A stretch of 64,000 nt of DNA from Haloarcula marismortui ATCC 43049 (lineage in GTDB: Archaea > Halobacteriota > Halobacteria > Halobacteriales > Haloarculaceae). The DNA is taken from the NCBI RefSeq assembly GCF_000011085.1, contig NC_006396.1, positions 372,001 to 436,000 on the forward strand, written 5' to 3'. Of the stretch, positions 38,012 through 47,416 are shown piece after piece. Within the stretch, counting starts at the first letter, position 1. Each line of letters starts with the position of its first letter. Under the pieces are notes generated by a model, which made no database searches, had not been told where the DNA came from, and saw nothing but the letters and a program-made list of their open reading frames with translations. Both the position numbers and the translations under genes were made by a program.

Positions 38012-38491
38012 TCAGTCGTGATCGACTGACCGGTCTTGTGGCGGTAGTTTCAGCAGAGAGCGGACATGTCGCCGGAACCAGTTCCGTATGTTCGCACCGA
38101 CCGGGGTGAACACCAGCGTCGCGGCGAGACAGATAGACACGAGTTGGACAGCAATCGTAACCCACGGTGTAAAGGTCGGAACGAAGACCGTAACGACCCC
38201 GACAGCCAAGACCAGATAGATACTCAGTTCCGCGACAAAATAGCCGAAACTGGCCCTGAGTGAGGGCTGAAAGCCGGCGGTCCAGAACGACACGACGACT
38301 ATCGTTCCGAACAGCAGGCCGGCTCCCATCGTCGACAGCGGCAGTTCGGCCTGAATCGCATCGGCCACGGCAGAACCAAGGGACCACAGCGACGGCCCGA
38401 CGAGGAGCCAGACGAGCAGTAGGTGACCGAACGAGGGCGTTCGTTCGGCTGGGGAACGTGTTTCCCCTGTTCGGTCACTGGCGCGTTCCAT
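38012..38491 (-). CDS. Hypothetical membrane protein, four helices
   Basis: 159 aa. Soluble basic/acidic N-terminus (about 20 residues), then four hydrophobic segments around LLLVWLLVGPSLWSLG, GAGLLFGTIVVVSFW, LSIYLVLAVGVVTVF and VQLVSICLAATLVFT, and a short basic C-terminal tail. I do not recognise a family. It is isolated, with its own TATA-like box, 90 bp from the MBL gene. Confidence 0.7.
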   Translation of the reverse strand: MERASDRTGETRSPAERTPSFGHLLLVWLLVGPSLWSLGSAVADAIQAELPLSTMGAGLLFGTIVVVSFWTAGFQPSLRASFGYFVAELSIYLVLAVGVVTVFVPTFTPWVTIAVQLVSICLAATLVFTPVGANIRNWFRRHVRSLLKLPPQDRSVDHD

Positions 38492-38515
38492 GTCGGTGGT
38501 GTTCTGCTGAATCCT

Positions 38516-38524
38516 TCAATATTG
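38516..38524 (-). promoter_or_regulatory. TATA-like box of the four-helix membrane protein
   Basis: Minus-strand caatattga, 25-33 nt before the ATG at 38491. Confidence 0.45.
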
Positions 38525-38581
38525 TTTTGACTGACAGATAGACCGTCTGCTGTCTCGGGTCGCCGAAGACGGGTTCGCCAG

Positions 38582-39328
38582 TCAGTTCTCGTCCAACACG
38601 ACCGGAACGCCGCGTTTTGCGACATCCTCGGCGAACGCACCCGAGTCGGCTTCGAGCAACTCGAACGTGTTGTAGTGCATCGGGAGCACGAGGTCCGGGT
38701 CCATCGCCTCGGCCAGATCGGCGGCCTCGTGGCGGTTCATGGTGTAGTTCTTGGCGATAGAGGGGACGAACAGCGAGACGTCGAGTTCGGCGTGGCCGTC
38801 CAGCACGTCGGTGTCGCCGGGCCAGAACACGCGGGTGTCGTCGATGGCGACGAGGAAGCCACAGCCGATACCTTTCGGGTGAATCGGGCTGCCGTCGTCC
38901 TTCAGGTTCCGGCCGTCCTCGTGGTTGTACGCCGGCATGGTCCAGATCGGGACGTCGTCGACCAGCACGTCGGCCTCCATCGACACCTTGCGGACCTCGT
39001 AGTCGAGGTCGGCGAGGCGGTCGAGGTCGCGGTCGGTCGCGTGGACGTTGATACCCTCGAACGCGACGACGGTGGCGTCCTCGCTTGCGACACGGCGGAT
39101 GCCGTCGGGGTCGTAGTGATGAATGTGGGTCACACAGACGATATCCCCGTCTTTCGGGGCGTAGTCCTGCGTCGGCGGATGGCCGATACCGGGCGTGTCC
39201 GGTTCCCACTCGCCGGTCAGGACGCCGTACCGGCCGGGGTCGAAGTAGACGACTGTGTCCTCGCCTTCCAGTCGGAGCGTCGCGTAGCCGAGCCACTCCG
39301 CGGTGATGCCGTCGTGTCTGACTGTCAT
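38582..39328 (-). CDS. MBL-fold metallo-hydrolase
   Basis: 248 aa. Metallo-beta-lactamase fold with TVVYFDPGRYG and the metal motif CVTHIHHYDPDG, a spacing variant of HxHxDH. Later ligands lie in FWPGDTDVLDG and the terminal LPMHYNTFE. The PMHYNTF end and short length resemble UlaG-like metal-dependent hydrolases. Substrate unknown. It lies 63 bp downstream of the DNA ligase gene on the same strand and could be co-transcribed. Confidence 0.83.
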   Translation of the reverse strand: MTVRHDGITAEWLGYATLRLEGEDTVVYFDPGRYGVLTGEWEPDTPGIGHPPTQDYAPKDGDIVCVTHIHHYDPDGIRRVASEDATVVAFEGINVHATDRDLDRLADLDYEVRKVSMEADVLVDDVPIWTMPAYNHEDGRNLKDDGSPIHPKGIGCGFLVAIDDTRVFWPGDTDVLDGHAELDVSLFVPSIAKNYTMNRHEAADLAEAMDPDLVLPMHYNTFELLEADSGAFAEDVAKRGVPVVLDEN

Positions 39329-39391
39329 GTGCAGGTGTTCTCGGAGACGCCCATTACGCGTGTCGGTCCGTCTCGAAACGGCCCAGCGGCG

Positions 39392-41056
39392 CTACTGTGA
39401 CTCGGCCAGTCGCTCGACGCGCGCAAGCGAGTCAGCGCTGTCAGGCGTCTTGTCCTCGCGGACCGAGAGGAACCGGGGGAACCGAAGCGCGTAGCCCGAG
39501 GCGTAGGACTGGGAAGCCTGTATCTCCTCGTAGCCGACTTCGAAGACAACGGCCGGGTCGAGCACTACGTCGCGGCCGTCCTCGCTCCGGATGTACGGTT
39601 CGAACCGCTCGGTCAGGTCGTCCAGTTCCTCGTCGGTGATGCCAGTCGCGACGTTCCCGACGGTGGCGTAGCCGTCGTCGGTTCGGACAGAAAGTTCGAA
39701 CGAGCCGAGCACGTTCGCCCGGCGGCCCTCACCCCACTCCGCGCCGGTGACGACGCAATCCAGCGTCTCTACGTCGGGTTTGCGCTTGCGCCAGTGCTTG
39801 CCCCGCTTTCCGGGGGAGTATGCTGCAGTCGGGTCTTTCAGCATGATCCCCTCCTGTCCGGCGGCGAGGGCCTCAGCCTCCAGACTTTCAATTTCCTCGG
39901 CGTCGTCGGACAGCCACATCTGCGAGAAAACGTCGCTGTCAGCCGGGAACAGTGATTCGAGACGGTCGTGGCGCGTTTCCAGCGCGGCGTCGAGCAGGTC
40001 CTCACCGGCGGCGTGCAGACAGTCGAATGCGTGTAGCCGGACGGCCACGTCTTCGCGTGCCGCGGCCACGTCGTGTTTCCGGCGAAAGCGCCGCAAGACC
40101 TCCTGAAACGGGAGCGGGTCGCCGCCGTCGTCGACCGCGACCACCTCACCGTCGAGGATTGCCGGTGCGTCCAGCGTCGACTCCACGGTCTCGACAACCT
40201 CCGGGAGCGGGTCGGTGACTTCCTCCATGTTCCGGGAGAACAGCCGCGCGTCCTCGCCGTCGAAGTGGACCTGCACGCGAGCGCCGTCGTACTTCCACTC
40301 GACCGCGGCGCGGTCCCAGTCTTCGAGCGCGCCAGCGACCGTGCCCGCCTGTGCCAGCATCGCCTGAACGGGGCGGCCGATTTCGAGGGTGACGGTTGCC
40401 AGTCCGGACTCCCCCTCGTCGCGGGCCACTTCGGCAACCATACCGTAGTCGTTCGACACCTGCACGGCCCGTTCGACGGCCTCGACCGGCACGTCGAAAG
40501 CGGCCGCGGCGGCGTCCCGGACCGTCCCCTCGCCGACGCCGATACGCATCTCTGAGAGGACGAGGCGGGCGAGGTAGCCGGCTTCCGTCGACGAACACCG
40601 CGAGAACAGGCCAAAGAGGATATCGACTTTCGTCCCTTGGCTCCCACTGCCGTCGACAGCCGCCAGGTTCCGTAGCTCGTCGTCGAGTTCCGCGACGGTC
40701 AGCGCGTCGTCCCCTCCACCACCAGCACCGAACGCGGCGAGGCCCTGCTGACCACCGAGGTCGTAGCTGGCCGCGACGGCCCCGATTTCGCCCAGGTCCG
40801 CGAGGCGCTGCTCTACGTCGTCGGCACTGACGTTCTGGCCGGCCGCCCGAGCAATCGCCTCGTAGCACAGCCGCGGCCCGATGTCGAGCGTGCGGGATTC
40901 ATAGGCCGGAAACACTCGACCTTGAACGAAGCGAGCAAGCGTCGAGAGGTCCGAACCGGATGCTCGGAACAGGTCGGTCACCGCCTCCGTAATCGCGGTA
41001 TCGGCACTCTCAGATTCTATTGCTTCGGCGCGGTCGGCGAAGGCGGCAAACTCCAT
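39392..41056 (-). CDS. lig: ATP-dependent DNA ligase
   Basis: 554 aa. An N-terminal all-helical DNA-binding domain precedes the adenylation motif EWKYDGARVQVHFDG, whose Lys takes AMP. Further nucleotidyltransferase motifs: ILDGEVVAVDDGG, EGIMLKDPTAAYSPGKRG and HWRKRKPDVE. The OB domain closes the protein. This is the main replicative and repair nick-sealing enzyme in archaea and works with PCNA. It follows the pilus platform gene by 38 bp on the same strand, which looks fortuitous. Confidence 0.96.
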   Translation of the reverse strand: MEFAAFADRAEAIESESADTAITEAVTDLFRASGSDLSTLARFVQGRVFPAYESRTLDIGPRLCYEAIARAAGQNVSADDVEQRLADLGEIGAVAASYDLGGQQGLAAFGAGGGGDDALTVAELDDELRNLAAVDGSGSQGTKVDILFGLFSRCSSTEAGYLARLVLSEMRIGVGEGTVRDAAAAAFDVPVEAVERAVQVSNDYGMVAEVARDEGESGLATVTLEIGRPVQAMLAQAGTVAGALEDWDRAAVEWKYDGARVQVHFDGEDARLFSRNMEEVTDPLPEVVETVESTLDAPAILDGEVVAVDDGGDPLPFQEVLRRFRRKHDVAAAREDVAVRLHAFDCLHAAGEDLLDAALETRHDRLESLFPADSDVFSQMWLSDDAEEIESLEAEALAAGQEGIMLKDPTAAYSPGKRGKHWRKRKPDVETLDCVVTGAEWGEGRRANVLGSFELSVRTDDGYATVGNVATGITDEELDDLTERFEPYIRSEDGRDVVLDPAVVFEVGYEEIQASQSYASGYALRFPRFLSVREDKTPDSADSLARVERLAESQ

Positions 41057-41094
41057 CAGCGCCTCCTACCCGATTGTGAACCGTAAATCCAGCG

Positions 41095-43542
41095 TCACTC
41101 GACCGTGTACTCGACGGTGACGTTCTCGCCAGCCGTCGACGACGAATACGGCTGGTCCGGGGTCCCTGAATTACTGTCGAAGGGGTAGTCGAGTTGCTGG
41201 TTCCCGTTGGTGTCCTGATGGGCGACGAGTACGAGCGACTGGCCAGTCGACGGCGGCCTGTCAAGCGTTATCTGTACGTCGCCGTGGGACCCTGAAGAAA
41301 GGTACTCGGAGGTCCCGAGCACTCTGCCGTCCTCCTCGAACTCCCGGACAACAATGAACCCTCCCTCCGAAAGAGACGCTGATTCGACCGTTATCTGGTC
41401 GCCGGACACGGCGGGGCTGGTGACCGTCATCGACGCGACCGGCGAGGACAGCAAGATGAACGCGACGTACGCGACGCCCAGCAGAATCGCAGCGTGTTTC
41501 GCGCCGTCCTTGAGCGTTCCTTCCCCGAGTTGGCCGCCGATGAAGCCGGTCAGGACCGCCTGAATCAGCGCAGTGTGGAAGAAGACCAGCGTGTACGCGG
41601 CCTTGTCGACGCGCCCAAAGCGAGCGAACTGGTCGACGCCAACACCGAGGCGGTTCGACTCGCCGGCCGGCGTCGGTACGCTGGATGGCAGGCTCGGGAC
41701 GAGCACTTCCTGCACGGCGACGATGATGACCAGAAACACCAGGAAGGCGACGTAGATGACGACGAGGTAGGTAAGCATCTGCTGGCGTCGCCGCCGTTTC
41801 AGCCGGAGGTCGGCCCGTGACTGGGTCGCCGCGATGCGGAACACCGGGCCGAGCTGGCCCGAGGCGTGCATCGCGTGTGTCAGTAGCGTTACGATACGCG
41901 TTACCGCCGTGGTCTGGACCCGGCGGCCAAACCGGACGAGCGCGTCGTCGACGTTCGCGCCCATCCTGATGTCGGCCCAGATACGGTGCATCTCCTCTGT
42001 GAGTACGCCGATGTCACTGCCGCGGACCCGACGGAGGCTCTCGACGACAGTCATCCCGGCCTCGTTCAGGCTTGCCAACCGTTCGAGCAGGTCCGGCGTC
42101 GCGTCCTCAATGCGGGACAGCCGCTGCGTGTAGATGAACCGAACCAGCGCGAACGGCCCCAGAATCAGCAGGACTGACTGGATGACGAGGTCGTCGAGGA
42201 GACGGATGTTGACCGTCGATGCCTGGAACGCAGGTGGGGCACGGACGAGCAACAGCACTACCGCGACGGGCACGGTGAGATAGAGGACGTACACCGGGTT
42301 CCAGACCAGCGACTGAATCGGGGAGCTGAGCAGTTCCCGAAGCGATTTCACGCGGTCGTGGAACCTGAGCCGGTCCCAGTTCGCCTCGTCGGCCGGGACG
42401 ACGCCGCCATCAGGCAGGCCGAGAGGGCCAGACCCCAGACTGGGTTTCCCCAGCGTCGCCGTTTCGTACCGGTCCAGAATGTCTGTCGTCCCGCCGTTCC
42501 CGATACCAAGCGACTGGAGCTTGCTATCGAGATATACCATGAACCCGACGTTAGCCAGCGGGATGACGAGATATGCCATCATCTGTAACAGCCAGAGCGT
42601 GTCCGTCGTCGTCAGGCCGAACACGAGGAGAATCGTCATCAAGAAGAGCACGGCGGCGACGAACACGGTGACGTACGCCTCGGCGACCGTGGCCAGCCGT
42701 TCCAGCAGGTCCTCCTGACGCTCGGCGGCTTCCTCCTGATGGCGCTCGTACTGCTCGCGGAGGAACGGGGCCAGCGACTGGCCGCTCTGGAGGACGCTGG
42801 AGAGGTTCTCAATAAACGTCTTGAATTGTTCGCTGGGGGTCCGCCGGGAGACGTGTTCGAGCGCCGTAATCATGTCCCGGCCGAACAGGTCCATCTCCCT
42901 GACAGCGACGCCGACCTCTCTGGCTGTGTCACCGTAGATTTCTTGATTCCGGGCCAGTACACGCATCACGTCCGAGAAGGACATCCCACCGCGGGAGAGC
43001 GCGTACATGAAGGCAATGGTGCGGGCCATCCCCTCGTCGATGTTCCGGCTTCGCACGTCTGCCTGATTCTTGAGCCGTTCCCAGCGGTAGAGGTACGTGA
43101 GGCCGGCCGTCGCCGCGCCCGAGAGCACGCCGCCGCCGATGAGGATGTAGAGCGTCTGCGTCGGCGTCAACACGAGTTCGAACGTTCGCAGGCCGAAGGC
43201 GGTCACCATCGTCGAGGGGAGCCCCTGTGCAAGGTTCACTAGCGCCGGTAGCACAAGCAGAAAGCCGCCGATGGCGTACGCGCCGGTGATAGCGCCGGCG
43301 ACAGCCCCCACACAGGCGTACACCAGCGTTCTGGCGGCGTAGCCGCGGTACGTCTCGTCGATGTAGGCGGCTTCGAGCTGTCGTTCGCGTTTTGGCGACT
43401 GGCCTACGTACCGGCCGAAGAGCCGTCGGGACAGCCGCGTGACGTTGCGGTCGAAGCGCTCGTTGACGGTGCTGTAGCCGATAAGCCCGAGAATCCCGAC
43501 GACGACGGCGAGCGGAGCCAGACCGAGCGGGTTCAGCGCCAT
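41095..43542 (-). CDS. Type II/IV secretion membrane platform protein (TadC/PilC-like) with C-terminal DUF7282 domain
   Basis: 815 aa. Two T2SF domains: one around residues 170-290 (ARTIAFMYALSRGGMSFSDV) and one around 450-560 (LASLNEAGMTVVESLRRV), each followed by membrane helices; several more helices flank them. It is the membrane anchor that works with the ATPase encoded just upstream. The last 105-110 residues (from about 41430 down) differ: TVESASLSEGGFIVVREFE, GTSEYLSSGSH and LVAHQDTNGNQQLDYPFD match the halophile extracellular DUF7282 domain as I remember it. Placing that domain on the platform suggests an exposed part. Related genes in haloarchaea drive archaellin-like pili. Confidence 0.87.
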   Translation of the reverse strand: MALNPLGLAPLAVVVGILGLIGYSTVNERFDRNVTRLSRRLFGRYVGQSPKRERQLEAAYIDETYRGYAARTLVYACVGAVAGAITGAYAIGGFLLVLPALVNLAQGLPSTMVTAFGLRTFELVLTPTQTLYILIGGGVLSGAATAGLTYLYRWERLKNQADVRSRNIDEGMARTIAFMYALSRGGMSFSDVMRVLARNQEIYGDTAREVGVAVREMDLFGRDMITALEHVSRRTPSEQFKTFIENLSSVLQSGQSLAPFLREQYERHQEEAAERQEDLLERLATVAEAYVTVFVAAVLFLMTILLVFGLTTTDTLWLLQMMAYLVIPLANVGFMVYLDSKLQSLGIGNGGTTDILDRYETATLGKPSLGSGPLGLPDGGVVPADEANWDRLRFHDRVKSLRELLSSPIQSLVWNPVYVLYLTVPVAVVLLLVRAPPAFQASTVNIRLLDDLVIQSVLLILGPFALVRFIYTQRLSRIEDATPDLLERLASLNEAGMTVVESLRRVRGSDIGVLTEEMHRIWADIRMGANVDDALVRFGRRVQTTAVTRIVTLLTHAMHASGQLGPVFRIAATQSRADLRLKRRRRQQMLTYLVVIYVAFLVFLVIIVAVQEVLVPSLPSSVPTPAGESNRLGVGVDQFARFGRVDKAAYTLVFFHTALIQAVLTGFIGGQLGEGTLKDGAKHAAILLGVAYVAFILLSSPVASMTVTSPAVSGDQITVESASLSEGGFIVVREFEEDGRVLGTSEYLSSGSHGDVQITLDRPPSTGQSLVLVAHQDTNGNQQLDYPFDSNSGTPDQPYSSSTAGENVTVEYTVE

Positions 43543-43543
43543 G

Positions 43544-45163
43544 TCAGGCTATCGCATCGTCGATGTTCGCTATGACCTGTTCCTTGTCCGCGTAGTACTT
43601 GTTGACCATCGCCGTGAACTTCCGGTAGTCGGTGATGCCCTCGGACTGGAGGTAGCGGAGGAACCGCTGGCGGTTACGGAGTTCGGTCAGCAGTTCTGAC
43701 TGACTCCAGCCGCGTTCCTCGCGGATTTCGTCCAGTAGCTCGCTGTTGTTCTCGGAGAAACGGTCCTCGGTGGCCCGCCAGTTGTATGTCGTCGAGTAGT
43801 CCAGTTCGCCGGTTCGCTGGTCGATGCCCTCGATTTCGGCGAGCGTTTTGGCACGGCGGACGCGCTCGTCACCCGAGCGGGCCAGCACCTGCACACAGAG
43901 GATATCGAGGCTCTGAACCATCGGCCGCGGGACGTTGATTGGCTCGTTCTCCAGCCGGTTAATGACGGTCTGGACCGAGTCCGCGTGCATCGTCGAGAAC
44001 GTCGTGTGCCCGGTGTTCATCGCCTGGAACAGCGTGATAGCTTCCTCACCACGAACCTCGCCGACGATGATGTACTCGGGGCGGTGCCGGAGCGCGGACC
44101 GCAGCAGGTCGTACATCGTGATGTCCGAATCGTCCAGTCGCTCGCGGGTGACTGAGGAGAGCCAGTTGTCGTGATACAGGGATAGCTCGCGGGTGTCCTC
44201 AATTGAGAGTACCTTCGACCGGGGCGGGAGGAACATCGCCAGCGCGTTCATCGACGTGGTCTTGCCGGCCGCCGTTCCGCCGGCGAAGATGAGCGACTTG
44301 TTGGACTCGATTGCCAGCCAGAGGTAAGCCAGCATCTCGACGGAGAACGTGCCGTACTCCAGCAGTTCGATAGGCGTGAACGGCTCGTCGGCGTACTTCC
44401 GGATCGTGAACGCGGAGCCGCGTGGGGTCACTTCCTCGCCGAGCGCCAGTTCAATACGGGAGCCGCCCGGGAGCGTCGTCGAGACGACAGGGTCAGAGAC
44501 GGAGACGTGCCGACCGGAACGCTGGGCTAGCTGGATGACGAAGTCGTTCAGTTCGTCGGCGTCGTAGGTGATGTTCGTCTCGATGTCCGTGTAGCCGTCG
44601 TGGTAGACGAAGATGGGGAGGTTCGCCCCGTCACAGGAGATGTCCTCGATGTCCGGGTCGTGCATCAGAGGGTCGATGTGACCGTAGCCCTGGAAGGAGC
44701 GATGCAGGTAATAAAACAGGCGGTAGAACGTCTCGGGTTCGATGACGACGCCGTACTCCTCAAGCCTGGCTTCGAGTTCTTCGGCGAGGACGCGCTCCGG
44801 GTCGGTGTCGACGTCGTCGCGGTAGATGAGCGGGATGCGGATGTCCTCGAACAGACGGTCGAGCAGTTCTCGCTCGATGTCGGTCAGCGACGGCTCGACG
44901 ACCTGATACAGGTGCTCGTCGCGGTCCGGGTCGTGGTTGATAGAGGCGAAGGCGAAGGGGGCGTTCAGCCAGTAGCGTTCGACCTCGTTGTAGCCGTCCA
45001 GGCCGTCGAACTCGACCAGCGTCCCGTGGCGGCTGGGGTCGTAGTTCGCCGTCGGAACCGCCGACCCGCTCAACACCGTTGCAGTCCGCGAGAGCCACGA
45101 CTGGATGTGGCCGAGCGGGTCCGAAACGAAGTCACCGGGTTCGGGGGTTTCTGGGTTCGACAT
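43544..45163 (-). CDS. Type II/IV secretion system ATPase (TadA/PilB-like)
   Basis: 539 aa from MSNPETPEPGD; a GTG 20 codons upstream would place the start on an AT-rich promoter stretch (the exact base of the chosen ATG is uncertain by 1). The Walker A is FAGGTAAGKTTSMN, the Walker B region HRPEYIIVGEVRGEEA, and the Asp/His boxes include NTGHTTFSTMHADS. It powers pilus assembly or secretion through the platform protein whose start is 1 nt after its stop. No pilin gene with a class III signal is seen in the window, so the cargo is encoded elsewhere. Confidence 0.92.
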   Translation of the reverse strand: MSNPETPEPGDFVSDPLGHIQSWLSRTATVLSGSAVPTANYDPSRHGTLVEFDGLDGYNEVERYWLNAPFAFASINHDPDRDEHLYQVVEPSLTDIERELLDRLFEDIRIPLIYRDDVDTDPERVLAEELEARLEEYGVVIEPETFYRLFYYLHRSFQGYGHIDPLMHDPDIEDISCDGANLPIFVYHDGYTDIETNITYDADELNDFVIQLAQRSGRHVSVSDPVVSTTLPGGSRIELALGEEVTPRGSAFTIRKYADEPFTPIELLEYGTFSVEMLAYLWLAIESNKSLIFAGGTAAGKTTSMNALAMFLPPRSKVLSIEDTRELSLYHDNWLSSVTRERLDDSDITMYDLLRSALRHRPEYIIVGEVRGEEAITLFQAMNTGHTTFSTMHADSVQTVINRLENEPINVPRPMVQSLDILCVQVLARSGDERVRRAKTLAEIEGIDQRTGELDYSTTYNWRATEDRFSENNSELLDEIREERGWSQSELLTELRNRQRFLRYLQSEGITDYRKFTAMVNKYYADKEQVIANIDDAIA

Positions 45164-45296
45164 CGATGGTTCAGTTGGGAGCCCACGGTGCTCCGCGGAA
45201 TATACCTCTGCTATCGTATCCACCTACTTAAATTCGCTCGCCAAATTATCAGGAGTATAATCGCCAGCGGTCGAACGAACGAGACGGCACTGCCCG

Positions 45297-45797
45297 TCAG
45301 GCTCGGTCGACGGTCAACAGGAGATAGGCGAACACGAGCGCGACGAGCGCGCCGATGGGAACGGTGACGCCGGGAAACGACGTGATGAACAGCCCGCTGG
45401 CCGCGAGCGTGAGGACGCCGACGAGTCCAAGCAGCCCGCCGAACAGTCGCACTGGGTCCATAGGGAGAACCGCTTCAACGCGGTCCTCCGCGGCGTAGTA
45501 GTAGAGGCTGAGGCCGAGCGGGAACAGGAAGCCGACCAGGGCCGCGACCCCGAGTGTCCCGGCGAGCGCAAGCGGCTCCGACTCCTGGAACGCGGCGACC
45601 TGCCACGCCCAGAGAAACGGCCGCTCTCCGGGGAGCGTCGCTCCGAAGATGAACTGGAACCGGAACGGAAGAAAGCGAAGCCCGACGACAGTCACCCCCT
45701 CAATCTCGAACAGCGACACCGACCACGGGGCCAGCCCCACGAGCCACGTCGCAAGCACCGCGAACTCGCCCGCGTACTCTGATTTCACCCATGCCAT
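45297..45797 (-). CDS. Haloarchaeal membrane protein (TIGR04206-like)
   Basis: 166 aa from MAWVKSEYAGEF; the frame is open 129 codons upstream but overlaps the divergent DUF5793 gene and has an un-halophilic composition. Four or five hydrophobic helices; the opening LATWLVGLAPWSVSLF resembles the halophile family I know as TIGR04206. Function unknown. It lies between the pilus ATPase and DUF5793. Confidence 0.7.
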   Translation of the reverse strand: MAWVKSEYAGEFAVLATWLVGLAPWSVSLFEIEGVTVVGLRFLPFRFQFIFGATLPGERPFLWAWQVAAFQESEPLALAGTLGVAALVGFLFPLGLSLYYYAAEDRVEAVLPMDPVRLFGGLLGLVGVLTLAASGLFITSFPGVTVPIGALVALVFAYLLLTVDRA

Positions 45798-45899
45798 ACT
45801 ACTGTCAGAGGGTGGGCCGGTCCGGTAAAAGCTACCGATACCGACAGTCGGTGCGCCGTTACGTTCATTTGGCCAGGCCACGTACCTGTAAACACCGGA

Positions 45900-46325
45900 A
45901 TGAGGCGTGATTACTTCACCGTCGACATCCAGGCTTCGGCCACCGACAACGACGACCCGACGATCGCGATTGTATACGATGGGCCGACAGGAGAGCTCCG
46001 CGAGCGCCTCAGTAAAGTAGACGGCGGCACACTCGATGGCGAGGAGATCGACGTGACCTTCCGCCGCCAGCCCGAAAGCGACGGGGTGCTTTCGCTGACG
46101 AACCGCCTCACCGGTGAGTACATCTTTGAGGCGACAGCACCGACAGCGGACATCGACGCGCTCGTTTCCGCGGCGGACGCTCAAGAAGACCCACAGTTTA
46201 CAGTCCGTCTCACCGACGGCGAGGGCGAGTCACGAACCTACGAGCTACGGACGCTGCTCGTCTACGACCACGACGGGAGCCTCCTGCGCGGGCAGAGCCT
46301 GATTCCCGGCGGCGTCGAGTTGTAA
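45900..46325 (+). CDS. DUF5793 family protein
   Basis: 141 aa. Starts MRRDYFTVDI, ends LLRGQSLIPGGVEL, and has LTNRLTGEYIFEA in the middle: the halophile DUF5793 pattern as I remember it. Soluble, acidic, probably all-beta. Function unknown. It is convergent with the Sir2 gene, 4 nt between stops. Confidence 0.75.
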   Translation: MRRDYFTVDIQASATDNDDPTIAIVYDGPTGELRERLSKVDGGTLDGEEIDVTFRRQPESDGVLSLTNRLTGEYIFEATAPTADIDALVSAADAQEDPQFTVRLTDGEGESRTYELRTLLVYDHDGSLLRGQSLIPGGVEL

Positions 46326-46329
46326 CCCG

Positions 46330-47112
46330 CTACAGCCGCTCGACAATCGCCGGGAGCACCTGCGTGACATCCGCACGGAGCACATGGGCCGCACTCGCGT
46401 CACGCGGCGTCTCCTCGTAGTTTACCACGACCAGCGTACTGTCTCCCTCAGCCGCGATTTTCGGCAGGAGCGACGCCGGCTGGACCGACAACGACGAGCC
46501 AACCGCCAGAAACACGTCACTGTCCCGTGCGAGACGCTGGGCCTCGTTCATCGCCACGTCGGGCATTGGTTCGCCGAACAGCACCACATCGGGCCGGTAG
46601 ACGCCGCCGCAGTCACAGCGTGGCGGCAAGTCGCTGCTTTCGGCGGCCTGTTCGAATACCACTTCCGCGTCCCGGCGGTGACCGCAGTCATCACAGACCA
46701 CGCGCCGATGGGTTCCGTGCAGTTCGACGACCCGGTCCGTCCCGGCGGCGTCGTGCAGCCCGTCGATGTTCTGCGTGAGCACGGCGTCGAGGTGGCCGTC
46801 CGCTTCAAGCGCCGCCAGCGCCTCGTGGGCGGCGTTGGGTTCGGGGTCGATGTCGCCGTAGATAGCCTCTCGAAGCGAGAGCCGATCCGCCCAGAAGCCC
46901 GCTGGGTCGGCGTCGAGCCGACGGCGGTGGAAGTCCGCGGGGTCGTGGCGTTCCCAGATACCGTCGTCGCCGCGAAAGGAGGGGATGCCCGATGCGGTCG
47001 AGACGCCTGCGCCGGTGAGCGCGACAGCAGTTTCGGCGGTGCGAAGCGCCTCGGCCACCGCATCGAGCGTTTCGCCGTCAATATCGTCGATCCCGTGCCT
47101 GTCGTCGGCCAT
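46330..47112 (-). CDS. cobB: NAD-dependent protein deacylase, Sir2 family
   Basis: 260 aa. NAD site: TGAGVSTASGIPSFRGDDG and LTQNIDGLHDAAG; the catalytic His is in VVELHGTHRRVVC. Four zinc cysteines: CDDCGH and RCDCGG; VLFGEPMPDVAMNEAQ follows. It removes acyl groups from lysines using NAD. Class III-type sirtuins prefer succinyl or malonyl groups; the typical Tyr/Arg pair for that was not clearly seen. Single gene. Confidence 0.94.
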   Translation of the reverse strand: MADDRHGIDDIDGETLDAVAEALRTAETAVALTGAGVSTASGIPSFRGDDGIWERHDPADFHRRRLDADPAGFWADRLSLREAIYGDIDPEPNAAHEALAALEADGHLDAVLTQNIDGLHDAAGTDRVVELHGTHRRVVCDDCGHRRDAEVVFEQAAESSDLPPRCDCGGVYRPDVVLFGEPMPDVAMNEAQRLARDSDVFLAVGSSLSVQPASLLPKIAAEGDSTLVVVNYEETPRDASAAHVLRADVTQVLPAIVERL

Positions 47113-47232
47113 ACGCTTGCTTCGGAGTCCAGCGCTGTGGGTCTATCGGATTGAACGGGACAGCAGGGACGACCGTGGATGCGCCTTCGTGTTTCGAGCC
47201 TCTATACTGCAACTGGATACCACCGCGTGCGT

Positions 47233-47318
47233 CTATAGTAACAATTGAAACGGTTTACACACTAATCGCACTGCTGTCGTGCGATCAGGTGTGCATTGAT
47301 TTTCAATAGCTACTATAG
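47233..47318. repeat. 86-bp interrupted palindrome, MITE-like
   Basis: Outer 18-bp arms (47233-47250 and 47301-47318) match at 16 of 18 positions and start ctatagta / end tactatag. An inner hairpin has perfect atcgcac / gtgcgat arms (47265-47271 and 47279-47285), and cacac/gtgtg arms lie between. Folded, most of it forms one long stem. It looks like a mobile or repeated palindromic element; no transposase is nearby. Confidence 0.65.
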
Positions 47319-47380
47319 CTCGCTCTCGCTACCCACAGTAAACTGGGACTACCTGCTTGGTCGCAAGAAGAGAAACGGAC

Positions 47381-47391
47381 GGATTTAAATC
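47381..47391 (+). promoter_or_regulatory. TATA-like box of sucCD
   Basis: ggatttaaatc, 26-36 nt before the ATG at 47417; strong match. Confidence 0.6.
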
Positions 47392-47416
47392 GCCACCGCT
47401 CGCCTTTCTGCATGAC

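Larger units (their letters stand above)
47113..47416. other. 304-bp intergenic region upstream of sucC
   Basis: No gene is evident on either strand. It holds an 86-bp interrupted palindrome (47233-47318) and the sucC promoter (47381-47391). The first 120 bp may contain the Sir2 promoter on the minus strand, but no clear TATA-like box is seen. Confidence 0.7.

Noticed and set aside
45798-46184. N-terminal extension of the membrane protein at 45297-45797
   Set aside because: The added 129 residues are basic and Cys-rich, unlike the rest, and overlap the well-supported DUF5793 gene.
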